From: Snodgrassella alvi
GTDB taxonomy: Bacteria; Pseudomonadota; Gammaproteobacteria; Burkholderiales; Neisseriaceae
DNA: 64,000 nucleotides
Direction of reading: 5' to 3'
Assembly: GCF_002777425.1 (NCBI RefSeq)
Contig: NZ_MDVC01000001.1
Span: 1 to 64,000, forward strand
Shown: one piece after another, positions 9,443 to 16,734 of the stretch
Layout: every line of letters begins with the position of its first letter
How positions within the stretch are numbered: the first letter of the stretch is position 1
Program-made: the position numbers and the translations under genes
The notes under the pieces: generated by a model
The model's input: only the letters and a program-made list of their open reading frames with translations
Databases searched by the model: none
Told to the model about the DNA's origin: nothing

Positions 9443-9511
9443 AAAACTGGTTACACTTAAAAATGGCATTGAAACATACAGATATGTTGTATGTTAAAGA
9501 AAGCACAAACC
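9443..9511 (+). pseudogene. Remnant of the Tlde1-like toxin 3' end, copy B
   Basis: Nucleotides align with the last ~85 bases of the toxin at 7697-7781 (for example AATGGC-TT-AA-CATA). The frame is closed by an early TAA (VTLKNGIETYRYVVC then stop). All catalytic parts are missing. Confidence 0.6.
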
Positions 9512-9772
9512 ATGCAAATTGCAAAATCAAATAGCCGCCTACATTCCATTGCATTATTCATAGTTATTTACACAATATGTCAGGCAATAGTATTTTTCGT
9601 TCATCCCGTTTGGCAACTCATGAAAAAATTATCATTCTTCATAGATGATTTATTAAATACAGCTAAAATTGCCTTGGCTGATGGAGAATTTGACCCGGCT
9701 GGATTATGGGTTATTTTTGGCGTTCCACTATGTAAGTGCCTTTATTATTTCCTACCTCATCAAAAAAACTGA
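9512..9772 (+). CDS. Paralogue of the small membrane immunity-like protein, altered C terminus
   Basis: 86 residues, very close to the product of 7759-8022 up to GLWVIFGVPL. Beyond that, a one-base shift replaces the end of the second transmembrane helix (CTLIIFYLIKKLS in copy A) by CKCLYYFLPHQKN. The original tail can still be read in the next frame. There is no intact toxin next to it. It may be an orphan immunity gene that still works or one that is decaying. Confidence 0.55.
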   Translation: MQIAKSNSRLHSIALFIVIYTICQAIVFFVHPVWQLMKKLSFFIDDLLNTAKIALADGEFDPAGLWVIFGVPLCKCLYYFLPHQKN

Positions 9773-9952
9773 GTTAATTCTCACTGTCATGGAATGGCTA
9801 CACCAAGTCATATAATTTACTCTAACGGGTAAACTAAACTTAGCTTTATAAAAAGAAGATAAATCAAAAAACGTGCAAAACAAACATCCAGAGCAGATTT
9901 CAACGGATAAACAGCTAAACCTTATCAGCAAGCGAAATCACGCACTGAATAG

Positions 9953-10201
9953 GTGCCAGAACATGATTTGACATTATCTGCTTTAGACCACTGGATAAAT
10001 CAATCAAACAAAAACGGACTTTTTAAGGCAAAAGATAGGCGCAGGCCGAAAGAACATGAACTGATTGGCTTACGAGAAGAGTTTAAGCAACGACAGATGG
10101 AAAACAATATACTAAAGTAGAAAACAAACCAGCACCGTTATGGTGTAACGGCGTTATTTCGCCACTTGTTGATATCAAGATATATGCCTATTAGCAGTGC
10201 A
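9953..10201 (+). mobile_element. IS3-family transposase remnant
   Basis: One frame reads LDHWINQSNKNGLF, then RRRPKEHELIGLREE and QMENNILK before a stop at 10118. This is the C-terminal coiled region of an IS3/IS911-type OrfA. The same frame then continues with HRYGVTALFRHLLISRYM, which resembles the start of OrfB (YGVTRLCRxLGISR type). No terminal inverted repeats, DDE domain or start codon can be seen. It abuts the truncated effector-tail copy at about 10216. Confidence 0.6.
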
Positions 10202-10215
10202 AAGCAACAGTGTAT

Positions 10216-10301
10216 CGAGTTGTTTATTTTTAGGCTTGTCTCCTTTGAATCGCTGCTTTGTTACTTTATGCCAAATACCATCATCCTGTTCTTTTAAAGC
10301 A
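10216..10301 (-). pseudogene. Truncated sixth effector-tail copy at the array edge
   Basis: 10221-10262 matches the distal side of the other array spacers (AGTTGTTTATTTTTAGGCTT, then GCTGCTTTGTTACT). It breaks off at the IS3 remnant, so a further repeat unit probably once existed to the left and was lost. Confidence 0.6.
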
Positions 10302-10739
10302 TTATTGAGTTACATCTCGGGTATGTTCATCAAGTAATAATTGCAAAGTCCCATCCTTATTTTTTTTAATACGCATATATCTAAGCCATTGCTTATTTTC
10401 ATTATTGCCTTTTTCTGTTGAGGTAAAACCGATCGTATAGGTAATATTATTTTGGAAATGATAGTCAAAGCGTAAGCACTCTTGGGTCTTTACATAATAC
10501 GGTTTTGAAGAATACTGATAATCTTTCAACCAAAGTTGCCCAACTCCTGTTTGAAATACATCTGTAGATATAATATTAAATTGTTTATTTCTCTTAAAAA
10601 AATCTTCATTCGAGGGTATACTGATGCATAGTTGACCATCATCTTTCAGAACAATGTCTGGAAGACCTGAAGCAATACAACTTACAAGCAATGGTAAGAT
10701 TAAAAACATCAGTGACCAATAAATATATCTTTGTTTCAT
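10302..10739 (-). CDS. Array lipoprotein 5, putative periplasmic immunity protein
   Basis: 145 residues with a lipoprotein signal (MKQRYIYW, hydrophobic core, lipobox LLVSC with Cys21) and Ile after the Cys, so outer-membrane sorting is expected. The mature part shares with its four paralogues PDIVLKDDGQLCISIPSNED, YYVKTQEC and RIKKNKDGTLQLLLDEH. The pattern resembles the NCBI family of putative T6SS immunity periplasmic lipoproteins (recalled from memory, not searched). It is the last gene of the array. This copy and copy 1 (13170) share the MKQRYIYW signal type. Confidence 0.75.
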   Translation of the reverse strand: MKQRYIYWSLMFLILPLLVSCIASGLPDIVLKDDGQLCISIPSNEDFFKRNKQFNIISTDVFQTGVGQLWLKDYQYSSKPYYVKTQECLRFDYHFQNNITYTIGFTSTEKGNNENKQWLRYMRIKKNKDGTLQLLLDEHTRDVTQ

Positions 10740-10910
10740 CCGAATAACGCCTTTTTATCTTGTGGATTTTTTAAAAATAAATGCAGGATATTTTCATACA
10801 TCTTTAGCCATAGATTTTATACAAGTTGTTTACTTTTAGGCGTGTTTCCTTTGTATTTCTGCTTTGTTACTGTATGCCGAATACCATCACCCTATTCTTT
10901 TAAAGCATTA
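10740..10910 (-). pseudogene. Effector-tail remnant between array lipoproteins 4 and 5
   Basis: Encodes the metallopeptidase C terminus (KQKYKGN, then WLKMYEN and LFLKNPQDKKALFG). The frame is cut by CAA to TAA just after QLV. The tail's own stop still overlaps the next lipoprotein start as ATGA (10736-10739). Confidence 0.85.
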
Positions 10911-11339
10911 TTAAGTTGCATCTCTGGCATTCTCATCAAGTAATAATTGCAAAGTCCCGTCCTTATTTTTTTTAATACGCATAAATCTGACCCATGGTTT
11001 ATTTTTTCCTTTTTCTGTTGACGTAAAGCTGATTGAATAGGGAATATTATTTTGAAAATGGTAATCAAAATTTATGCATTCTTGGGTTTTAACATAATAC
11101 GGTTTTAAAGGGTCATGATAATATTTCAATGATAACAGTCCAACACCGATTTGACCTATCTCTGTTGCCATGACATTAAACTGTTTATTGCTCTTAAAAA
11201 AATCTTCATTTGCTGGTATGCTTATACACGGCTGACCATCGTCTTTCAGAACAATATCTGGAAGACCCGAAGAAATACAACTTACAAGCAATGGTAAGAT
11301 TAAAAACATCAGTAACCAATAAATATATCTTCGTTTCAT
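10911..11339 (-). CDS. Array lipoprotein 4, putative periplasmic immunity protein
   Basis: 142 residues. Lipobox LLVSC followed by Ile. Closest in its signal and N terminus to copies 1 and 5 (MKRRYIYW, VSCISSGLPD), but the middle differs (QFNVMATEIGQIGVGLLSLK), and that is where paralogues would be expected to vary if they recognise different effectors. Two conserved cysteines in the mature part (CISIP and TQEC) may form a disulfide. Confidence 0.75.
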   Translation of the reverse strand: MKRRYIYWLLMFLILPLLVSCISSGLPDIVLKDDGQPCISIPANEDFFKSNKQFNVMATEIGQIGVGLLSLKYYHDPLKPYYVKTQECINFDYHFQNNIPYSISFTSTEKGKNKPWVRFMRIKKNKDGTLQLLLDENARDAT

Positions 11340-11509
11340 CCGAATAACGCCTTTTTATTTTTTGGATTCTTTAAAAATAAACTCAGGGGATTTGCATACA
11401 TTTTAGCCACAAATCTTGTACAAGTTGTTTGTTTTTGGGTTTACTTCCTTTGTATTTCTGCTTTATTACTTTATGCTAAATATCATCACCCTATTCTTTT
11501 AAAGCATTA
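11340..11509 (-). pseudogene. Effector-tail remnant between array lipoproteins 3 and 4
   Basis: Reads KQKYKGSKPKNKQLVQDLWLK, then loses frame by one missing A (TGGCTAAAATGTATG instead of CTAAAAATG). The rest (LFLKNPKNKKALFG) is recoverable in the next frame. The lesion differs from those in the other three spacers. Confidence 0.85.
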
Positions 11510-11950
11510 TTAAATTACATCTCGGGCATGCTCATCAAGTAATAATTGCAAAGTCCCATCCTTATTTTTTTTAATACGCATATATCTAACCCATGGTTTA
11601 TTTTCAGCATCTCCTATTTCTGTTGATGCAAAACCGATCGAATAGGTAATATTATTTTGAAAATGGTAGTCAAAATAAATGCATTCTTGGGTTTTAACAT
11701 AATACGGTTTTGAGAGATCATGATAATATTTCAATGATAACTGTCCAACACCAGTTTGAACTATCTCTGTTTCTACGATATTAAATTTTTTATTTTTCTT
11801 AAAAAAATCTTCATTCGATGGTATGCTTATACATGGTTGGCCACTGTCTTTGAGAACAATATCTGGCGTATAAAGCATATTACGATGCACAAAACATCCT
11901 GTTATTATGCTTAAAAGCAAAGTTATCAGCAGCCAGTGAATATGTTTCAT
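11510..11950 (-). CDS. Array lipoprotein 3, putative periplasmic immunity protein
   Basis: 146 residues with a different signal peptide from copies 1, 4 and 5: MKHIHWLLITLLLSIITGC, with Phe after the Cys. It shares this N terminus with copy 2, so 2 and 3 form a subgroup. The mature core (PDIVLKDSGQPCISIPSNED, YYVKTQEC, RIKKNKDGTLQLLLDEH) is common to all five. Confidence 0.75.
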   Translation of the reverse strand: MKHIHWLLITLLLSIITGCFVHRNMLYTPDIVLKDSGQPCISIPSNEDFFKKNKKFNIVETEIVQTGVGQLSLKYYHDLSKPYYVKTQECIYFDYHFQNNITYSIGFASTEIGDAENKPWVRYMRIKKNKDGTLQLLLDEHARDVI

Positions 11951-12120
11951 CCGAATAACGCCTTTTTATCTTGTGGATTCTTTAAAAATAAATGCAGGGT
12001 ATTTTCATACATCTTTAGCCAGAGGTCTTGTACAAGTTATTTATTTTTAGGCTTGTTTCCTTTGTATTTCTGCTTTGTTACTGTATGCCAAATATCATCA
12101 CCCCCATTTTTTTTAAAGCA
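11951..12120 (-). pseudogene. Effector-tail remnant between array lipoproteins 2 and 3
   Basis: Effector C-terminal codons with a TAA replacing the Gln codon of NKQLVQDLW. Beyond the stop the frame remains intact to KKALFG and the coupled ATGA. It has the same lesion as the spacer at 12565, so these two units share an ancestor. Confidence 0.85.
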
Positions 12121-12564
12121 TTATTGAGTTACATCTCTGGCATACTCATCAAGTAATAATTGCAAAGTCCCATCCTTATTTTTTTTTATACGCATATCTC
12201 TAAGCCATGGTTTATTTATATTATCTCCTTTTTCTGTGGACATAAAATGTATCGTATAGGTAATGTTATATTGGAAATGATAGTTGAAACGTAAGCACTC
12301 TTTAGTCTTTACATAATATGGTTTTGAAAGATCCAGATAGTCTTTGGACCAAAGTTCCCCAACCCCTGTTTGAAATACACCAGTATCTATAATATTAAAT
12401 TTTTTATTTCTCTTAAAAAAATCTTCATTCGATGGTATGCTTATACATGGTTGGCCACTGTCTTGGAGAACAATATCCGGCGTATAAAGCATATTACAAT
12501 GCACAAAACAACCTGTTATTATGCCTAAAAGCAAAGTTATCAGCAGCCAGTGAATATGTTTCAT
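12121..12564 (-). CDS. Array lipoprotein 2, putative periplasmic immunity protein
   Basis: 147 residues. Signal MKHIHWLLITLLLGIITGC then Phe, nearly identical to copy 3, while its middle (FNIIDTGVFQTGVGELWSKDY) is nearer to copy 1. This mosaic pattern suggests recombination between units. Confidence 0.75.
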   Translation of the reverse strand: MKHIHWLLITLLLGIITGCFVHCNMLYTPDIVLQDSGQPCISIPSNEDFFKRNKKFNIIDTGVFQTGVGELWSKDYLDLSKPYYVKTKECLRFNYHFQYNITYTIHFMSTEKGDNINKPWLRDMRIKKNKDGTLQLLLDEYARDVTQ

Positions 12565-12732
12565 CCGAATAACGCCTTTTTATCTTGTGGATTCTTTAAA
12601 AATAAATGCAGAGTATTTTCATACATTTTTAGCCAGAGGTCTTGTACAAGTTATTTGTTTTTAGGCTTGTTTCCTTTGTATTTTTGCTTTGTTACTGTAT
12701 GCCAAATATCATCACCCTGTTCTTTTGAAGCA
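12565..12732 (-). pseudogene. Effector-tail remnant between array lipoproteins 1 and 2
   Basis: Reads TKQKYKGNKPKNK, stop (TAA for CAA), then LVQDLWLKMYENTLHLFLK and NPQDKKALFG, against the intact effector end at 13167-13305. The upstream junction with non-effector sequence falls at GTAACAAAGC, the same point in all spacers. Confidence 0.88.
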
Positions 12733-13170
12733 TTATTGAGTTACATCTCTGGCATGCTCATCAAGTAGTAATTGCAAAGTCCCATCCTTATTTTTTTTAA
12801 TACGCATATGTCTAGACCATGACTTATTTTCATCAGTTCCTTTTTCTGTTGAGGTAAAACCGACCGAATAGGTAATATTATTTTGAAAATGATAGTCAAA
12901 GCGTAAGCACTCTTGTGTCTTTACATAATACGGTTTTGAAGAATACTGATAATCTTTCGACCAGAGTTCCCCAATCCCTGTTTGAAATACATCTGTGAAT
13001 ATAATCTTAAATTGTTTATTTCTTCTAAAGAAATCTTCATCCGATGGTATACTGATGCATGGCTGACCATCGTCTTTCAGAACAATATCTGGAACATTGT
13101 AAGAAATACAACTTACAAGCAATGGTAAGATTAAAAACATCAGTAACCAATAAATATACCTTTGTTTCAT
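12733..13170 (-). CDS. Array lipoprotein 1, putative immunity partner of the metallopeptidase
   Basis: 145 residues. Signal MKQRYIYWLLMFLILPLLVSC then Ile, an outer-membrane type lipoprotein anchored in the periplasm. Its ATG overlaps the stop of the metallopeptidase gene (ATGA, 13167-13170), so it is translationally coupled and the best candidate for cognate immunity. If the peptidase acts in the periplasm, a lipoprotein there is in the right compartment. Not recognised by name, though it resembles putative T6SS immunity lipoproteins. Confidence 0.78.
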   Translation of the reverse strand: MKQRYIYWLLMFLILPLLVSCISYNVPDIVLKDDGQPCISIPSDEDFFRRNKQFKIIFTDVFQTGIGELWSKDYQYSSKPYYVKTQECLRFDYHFQNNITYSVGFTSTEKGTDENKSWSRHMRIKKNKDGTLQLLLDEHARDVTQ

Positions 13171-13769
13171 CCGAATAACGCCTTTTTATCTTTTGGATTT
13201 TTTAAAAATAAACGCAAGGTATTTTCATACATTTTTAGCCACAAATCTTGTACAAGTTGTTTGTTTCTGGGTTTATTTCCTTTGTATTTCTGCTTTGTTT
13301 TTCTTAACCAATGGTCATAGCCAAAATCTCTTAGAATATAATAATCAGCAATAATAGATGCCTGTTGTTCCATACCATAATCGGATAATACTTTGTCGTC
13401 TGTTAATGCATAGTGGTAATCTACTAATAAGCTACACGCTCCCCGCAGAGCTACCCACATTCCCATCTGATATTGCCAGACGTGTACCATTTCATGCATA
13501 AAAAAATGCTTGTCGTCGATCTTTTCAAGGGAATAATCTTCTAAATACTCTTTTGTTGGCCAGTATATTTCACCCATTGGAGTTACTGCATACTCGCCTT
13601 GAAGAGGCAGGATAGGACCTTTGCGAACCCGTACGTCTGTAAGCGTAATCGCTGCTTTAAATACCGAGGTCACCATGGCCATTTCACCTAGTGTTAATAG
13701 TCGTGGCTTTGCCTTCAGATGATTTCCTATCATTTCACTTGATAAATATCTAACAAGCAATCCAGTCAT
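13167..13769 (-). CDS. HExxH metallopeptidase, VgrG-related effector-like protein
   Basis: 200 residues from the ATG at 13769, chosen because AAGGAG lies eight bases upstream; an in-frame TTG at 13886 would add 39 residues. The N-terminal part has LLTLGEMAMVTSVFKAAI and VRVRKGPILPLQ, and the centre MHEMVHVWQYQ with H92, E93 and H96, followed by E134 in GMEQQASIIADYY as a likely third zinc ligand. This arrangement matches proteins annotated as vgr-related that are found with type VI secretion loci. No signal peptide is visible, so export would need a secretion machine or carrier, and neither VgrG nor PAAR is in this window. It heads the lipoprotein array. Confidence 0.72.
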   Translation of the reverse strand: MTGLLVRYLSSEMIGNHLKAKPRLLTLGEMAMVTSVFKAAITLTDVRVRKGPILPLQGEYAVTPMGEIYWPTKEYLEDYSLEKIDDKHFFMHEMVHVWQYQMGMWVALRGACSLLVDYHYALTDDKVLSDYGMEQQASIIADYYILRDFGYDHWLRKTKQKYKGNKPRNKQLVQDLWLKMYENTLRLFLKNPKDKKALFG

Positions 13770-14106
13770 TAATTTTCTCCTTATACGGTATTCAAAATCA
13801 TCCAGAACCAGCCTGCTGCTGGTGATTGCCATATTAGCCACGGCCAATTGAACTATGGCAGGTAATGTATGCTGCACACTGAGCAATTAATTCGCGGCAG
13901 GTGATCTGGTTATTTACCTGTGCTCTGGCAAACCAGCCCCTCCATTTCAGGCTGTGGATTCCCCAGATATAAATTATTTTAGTGCTCAATTGTTAGTATC
14001 ATATATCTGGCGCATAAATCAAGTAGAAAATTCGCTATGTGTTTCACTGCTTTATATTAATTGGCGTAATATATTATTAACCACTCTGCCAAACTATACA
14101 GGCATG

Positions 14107-14658
14107 CTAATCCCCTTTTGATTTTATATGTTTGTTATCCATACCTGAACGATAGCCCAGCCAATAACAGGGCCAATGGGTTCCGGTTCCGATATTATTG
14201 ACTATTAAAGCGACAAGAACTAACAGAACTGAACCTATCAGTACGGGTGTCAACAAGAATGAATAGTCAGTGATTCCTGACATCATGATAAGAATGGGAT
14301 TTGCACCCGCAGGGGCATGGACTACACGTAAAAATTGCATTAAAGCAATGGATATGCCAACCGCTAATGCTATGGATAGTATTCCATTACCAAATAAATT
14401 GATGAACAAAATCCCTACTAAAGCCGAGATAAAATGCCCCCCGATAACACTTCTTGGCTGGGCTAATGGTGCTTTAGGTACGGCAAATAATAATACACAT
14501 GTTGCACCAAATGGAGCCATGATTGCTAAAGTACCGCTCCAGTAAGTTATCAGGAGTAACACGAAAATTCCAAAAGTGCCACCAGTAAAACCTCTCAATA
14601 TCGCTACTGCATTAGGTCGGGGCTGCATGGCCTCTCCCCCTTTAATTTTTACTAACAT
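14107..14658 (-). CDS. HPP-family integral membrane protein
   Basis: 183 residues from the ATG at 14658, which has a perfect AGGAGG six bases upstream; the longer frame is rejected. Four to five transmembrane helices, with APFGATCVLLFAVPKAPLAQ and HAPAGANPILIM. The name-giving HPP motif reads HAP here. HPP proteins are inner-membrane proteins and some cyanobacterial members are nitrite transporters; the substrate here is unknown. It is divergent from a TetR regulator, with a large inverted repeat over the shared promoter, so the pair is probably one regulated unit. Confidence 0.8.
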   Translation of the reverse strand: MLVKIKGGEAMQPRPNAVAILRGFTGGTFGIFVLLLITYWSGTLAIMAPFGATCVLLFAVPKAPLAQPRSVIGGHFISALVGILFINLFGNGILSIALAVGISIALMQFLRVVHAPAGANPILIMMSGITDYSFLLTPVLIGSVLLVLVALIVNNIGTGTHWPCYWLGYRSGMDNKHIKSKGD

Positions 14659-14700
14659 GAGTTCCTCCTGTAATGAATAAGTAAACATTATTGTTCAAAT

Positions 14701-14740
14701 AAATACAATAAGTAAACGATTACGTTTACTTATTGTATTT
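14701..14740. promoter_or_regulatory. 18-bp perfect inverted repeat, likely TetR operator
   Basis: Arms AAATACAATAAGTAAACG and CGTTTACTTATTGTATTT around ATTA. A further half-like copy, AATAAGTAAACATTATTG, occurs at 14676-14693. It sits between the divergent starts of the HPP gene and the TetR gene, the usual place for a local TetR operator that represses both. Confidence 0.8.
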
Positions 14741-14831
14741 TTAAAACCACAAATGGTCAAATAATATTTATAATTAACCAAATTGGTGTTATTGTGATAA
14801 AATTAAAAAATATGCTAAAAACGTCAAAATA

Positions 14832-15398
14832 ATGAAATCTGAAATTATTGATAAGATACTTGCTGCTGCTGAATCACTGTTTAATGAATTTGGTTACTGC
14901 ACTGTTAGTCTGGAGCTCGTTGCAGAACGTGCAGGAGTATCGAAACGAACGTTATATAAATATTTCGGTGACAAAAATGGGCTGGTGAGTAAAGTATTAC
15001 TTAGGAGGAATGCTTTTTTTAAAAAGTCACTTACAGATGTGATTGCGGTATTTTCGGAGAAAAAAGATAAAATTAATGCGCTTATTTCATGGCATATCAG
15101 GTGGTTTAATGATGACGACTATCGCGGTTGCATGTTTGTGCGTGCTCAGGCTGAATATGGCAATAGGAGTGAAGAAATATGCTCTATTGTTAGAGAACAC
15201 AAACAATGGATGCAGGCTTCAATTGCTCAATGGCTGGGCGGAACCGCAGCATGTGAGCAGGCGGCTTGCCTGATTATGTTAATACTTGAAGGTATGATTG
15301 CCTACGCATCGGTTTTTGGTGTTGAGGGGCATGATTTTGAACGAGAAAAGATATATATATATGATATAGTTGACGCTATTGGTAACGCTAATGCATAA
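14832..15398 (+). CDS. TetR/AcrR family transcriptional regulator
   Basis: 188 residues. The N-terminal helix-turn-helix is clear: ILAAAESLFNEFGYCTVSLE and VAERAGVSKRTLYKYFGDK at about residues 10-48. The C-terminal ligand domain resembles those of other TetR repressors (CMFVRAQAEY near 100). It is divergent from the HPP membrane protein across the inverted repeat at 14701, so it is expected to repress itself and that gene until a small ligand binds. The ligand is unknown. Confidence 0.9.
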   Translation: MKSEIIDKILAAAESLFNEFGYCTVSLELVAERAGVSKRTLYKYFGDKNGLVSKVLLRRNAFFKKSLTDVIAVFSEKKDKINALISWHIRWFNDDDYRGCMFVRAQAEYGNRSEEICSIVREHKQWMQASIAQWLGGTAACEQAACLIMLILEGMIAYASVFGVEGHDFEREKIYIYDIVDAIGNANA

Positions 15399-15689
15399 AA
15401 TCATTAATAGCCGTTTATCTATCTAATCGTCAATTTTATGCAGATGTGATTTTAAATCAGGAATTGATGCGTACTGCACATTCTGTAATCAACTGATAGC
15501 GTGCTTTATTAATTTTATATTGGCTTGCCTATTTTCAGCTGTTGGCTATATTGTTTAATAGGTGTGCTTGCCAATATAAGATTCTGAGCAGGTAAATTCT
15601 GATTTACCCTGAACAACTCTTTTAAAATCAGTGTATTGATATTTAATTACTTATATTTTATTTAAGCATTCAGGGTAGTAATATTTTTA

Positions 15690-16325
15690 TTATTCAACCA
15701 GTAACGCTGGAAACAGCCGCTCAATCCACTGGCGCAGCAAAATCAGTTTGCCATGGAAAAAATGGCCGGAGCCCGGCACAACCAGTACAGGTAAATCCTG
15801 CGCCTCTGCCCAGTTCATGCTGTTTTGCAGTGGTACTACTTCGTCTTTTTCACCATGAATCAGCAAGGTGGTGGCTGGATTGTAGGCATTGGGTGCATCA
15901 ACAGGATACATGCCAATCGCAGGCCCCATCAGCAGTAAGGCATCCGGACGGGCAGTTAAGGCGCTGAATAAGGCAACATAGCCGCCAAAGGAAAAGCCGG
16001 ACAACACCAGTTTGTTCACTTCTGGATGCTGGGAACGGGCAAAATCAACTACAGCAAGGCAGTCTGCTACTTCACCGCGGCCATAATCATGCTCGCCATC
16101 GCTGTTGCCCACACCGCGCAGATTGGGCAGATAGCAGTAAAAGCCCAGTCCGGTAAGTGCTTTGGCAGCAGTCTGTACGACTTTGTTGGTATTCAGCCCG
16201 CCCTGTAATGGGTTAGGATGATTAATCACGGCTACACCACGGGCGGTGCCCTGTGCCGGCAGATAGATGGTTTCCAGCCGTCCTGCCGGCCCGTTAATCC
16301 AGATGTTGGGTTGTTGCTTTAGCAT
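15690..16325 (-). CDS. Alpha/beta hydrolase (dienelactone-hydrolase-like)
   Basis: 211-residue serine hydrolase with a complete triad: S112 in GFSFGG, D161 in HGEKDEVVP and H188 in GSGHFF. An oxyanion-type HPNPLQGG segment lies near residue 36. This short family is common in proteobacteria and its natural substrate is not known. It lies five bases downstream of the ferredoxin gene and is probably co-transcribed with it. Confidence 0.88.
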   Translation of the reverse strand: MLKQQPNIWINGPAGRLETIYLPAQGTARGVAVINHPNPLQGGLNTNKVVQTAAKALTGLGFYCYLPNLRGVGNSDGEHDYGRGEVADCLAVVDFARSQHPEVNKLVLSGFSFGGYVALFSALTARPDALLLMGPAIGMYPVDAPNAYNPATTLLIHGEKDEVVPLQNSMNWAEAQDLPVLVVPGSGHFFHGKLILLRQWIERLFPALLVE

Positions 16326-16330
16326 CGGGT

Positions 16331-16666
16331 TTACTCGCTACTTTCGGGTTTATCCATTAATAAACGGGTAACGACACGGTCGTTAGCCAGTTCTTCATCG
16401 AGAATTTCCTGTAAATCACTTTCGTCTACATAGGTATACCAGCGCCCCTGCGGATACAGTACCATAACTGGCCCTTCATCACAGCGTCCGAGGCAGCCGG
16501 CACTGCTGATGCGCAGTTTACCCACGCCCATCAGCCCCATTGCTTTAGCATGGCCTTTAAGGTAATCAACTGCATCGGCACCGACGTTATCGTCACCGCA
16601 GCTCTGGCGGCACGGGTTATCACGGCGATTGGTGCAGACAAACAGATGTTTGGCATAATAACTCAC
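16331..16666 (-). CDS. Thioredoxin-like [2Fe-2S] ferredoxin
   Basis: 111 residues with the thioredoxin-like ferredoxin cysteine pattern: C11 (FVCTNRRD), C19 and C23 (CRQSC), and C58-x3-C62 (AGCLGRC). It carries low-potential electrons in the cytosol; the partner enzyme is not evident. It begins the short operon with the hydrolase at 15690 and follows the spermidine-synthase-like gene after about 70 bases. Confidence 0.93.
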   Translation of the reverse strand: MSYYAKHLFVCTNRRDNPCRQSCGDDNVGADAVDYLKGHAKAMGLMGVGKLRISSAGCLGRCDEGPVMVLYPQGRWYTYVDESDLQEILDEELANDRVVTRLLMDKPESSE

Positions 16667-16734
16667 GGGTTTTCCTTTATTCTTTCTGCCTGTTTACGCT
16701 GGCAGTGCGAGTTGGTGCGCCAGCGTGAGGTTAT

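Noticed and set aside
10302-13170. Regular ~600-bp repeats considered as a CRISPR or satellite array
   Set aside because: The repeats are protein genes with intact frames and signal peptides; unit size and content exclude CRISPR.
13770-13886. Upstream extension of the metallopeptidase from a TTG
   Set aside because: The ATG at 13769 has AAGGAG at ideal distance; the extension lacks a ribosome site and has no visible domain feature. Not fully excluded.
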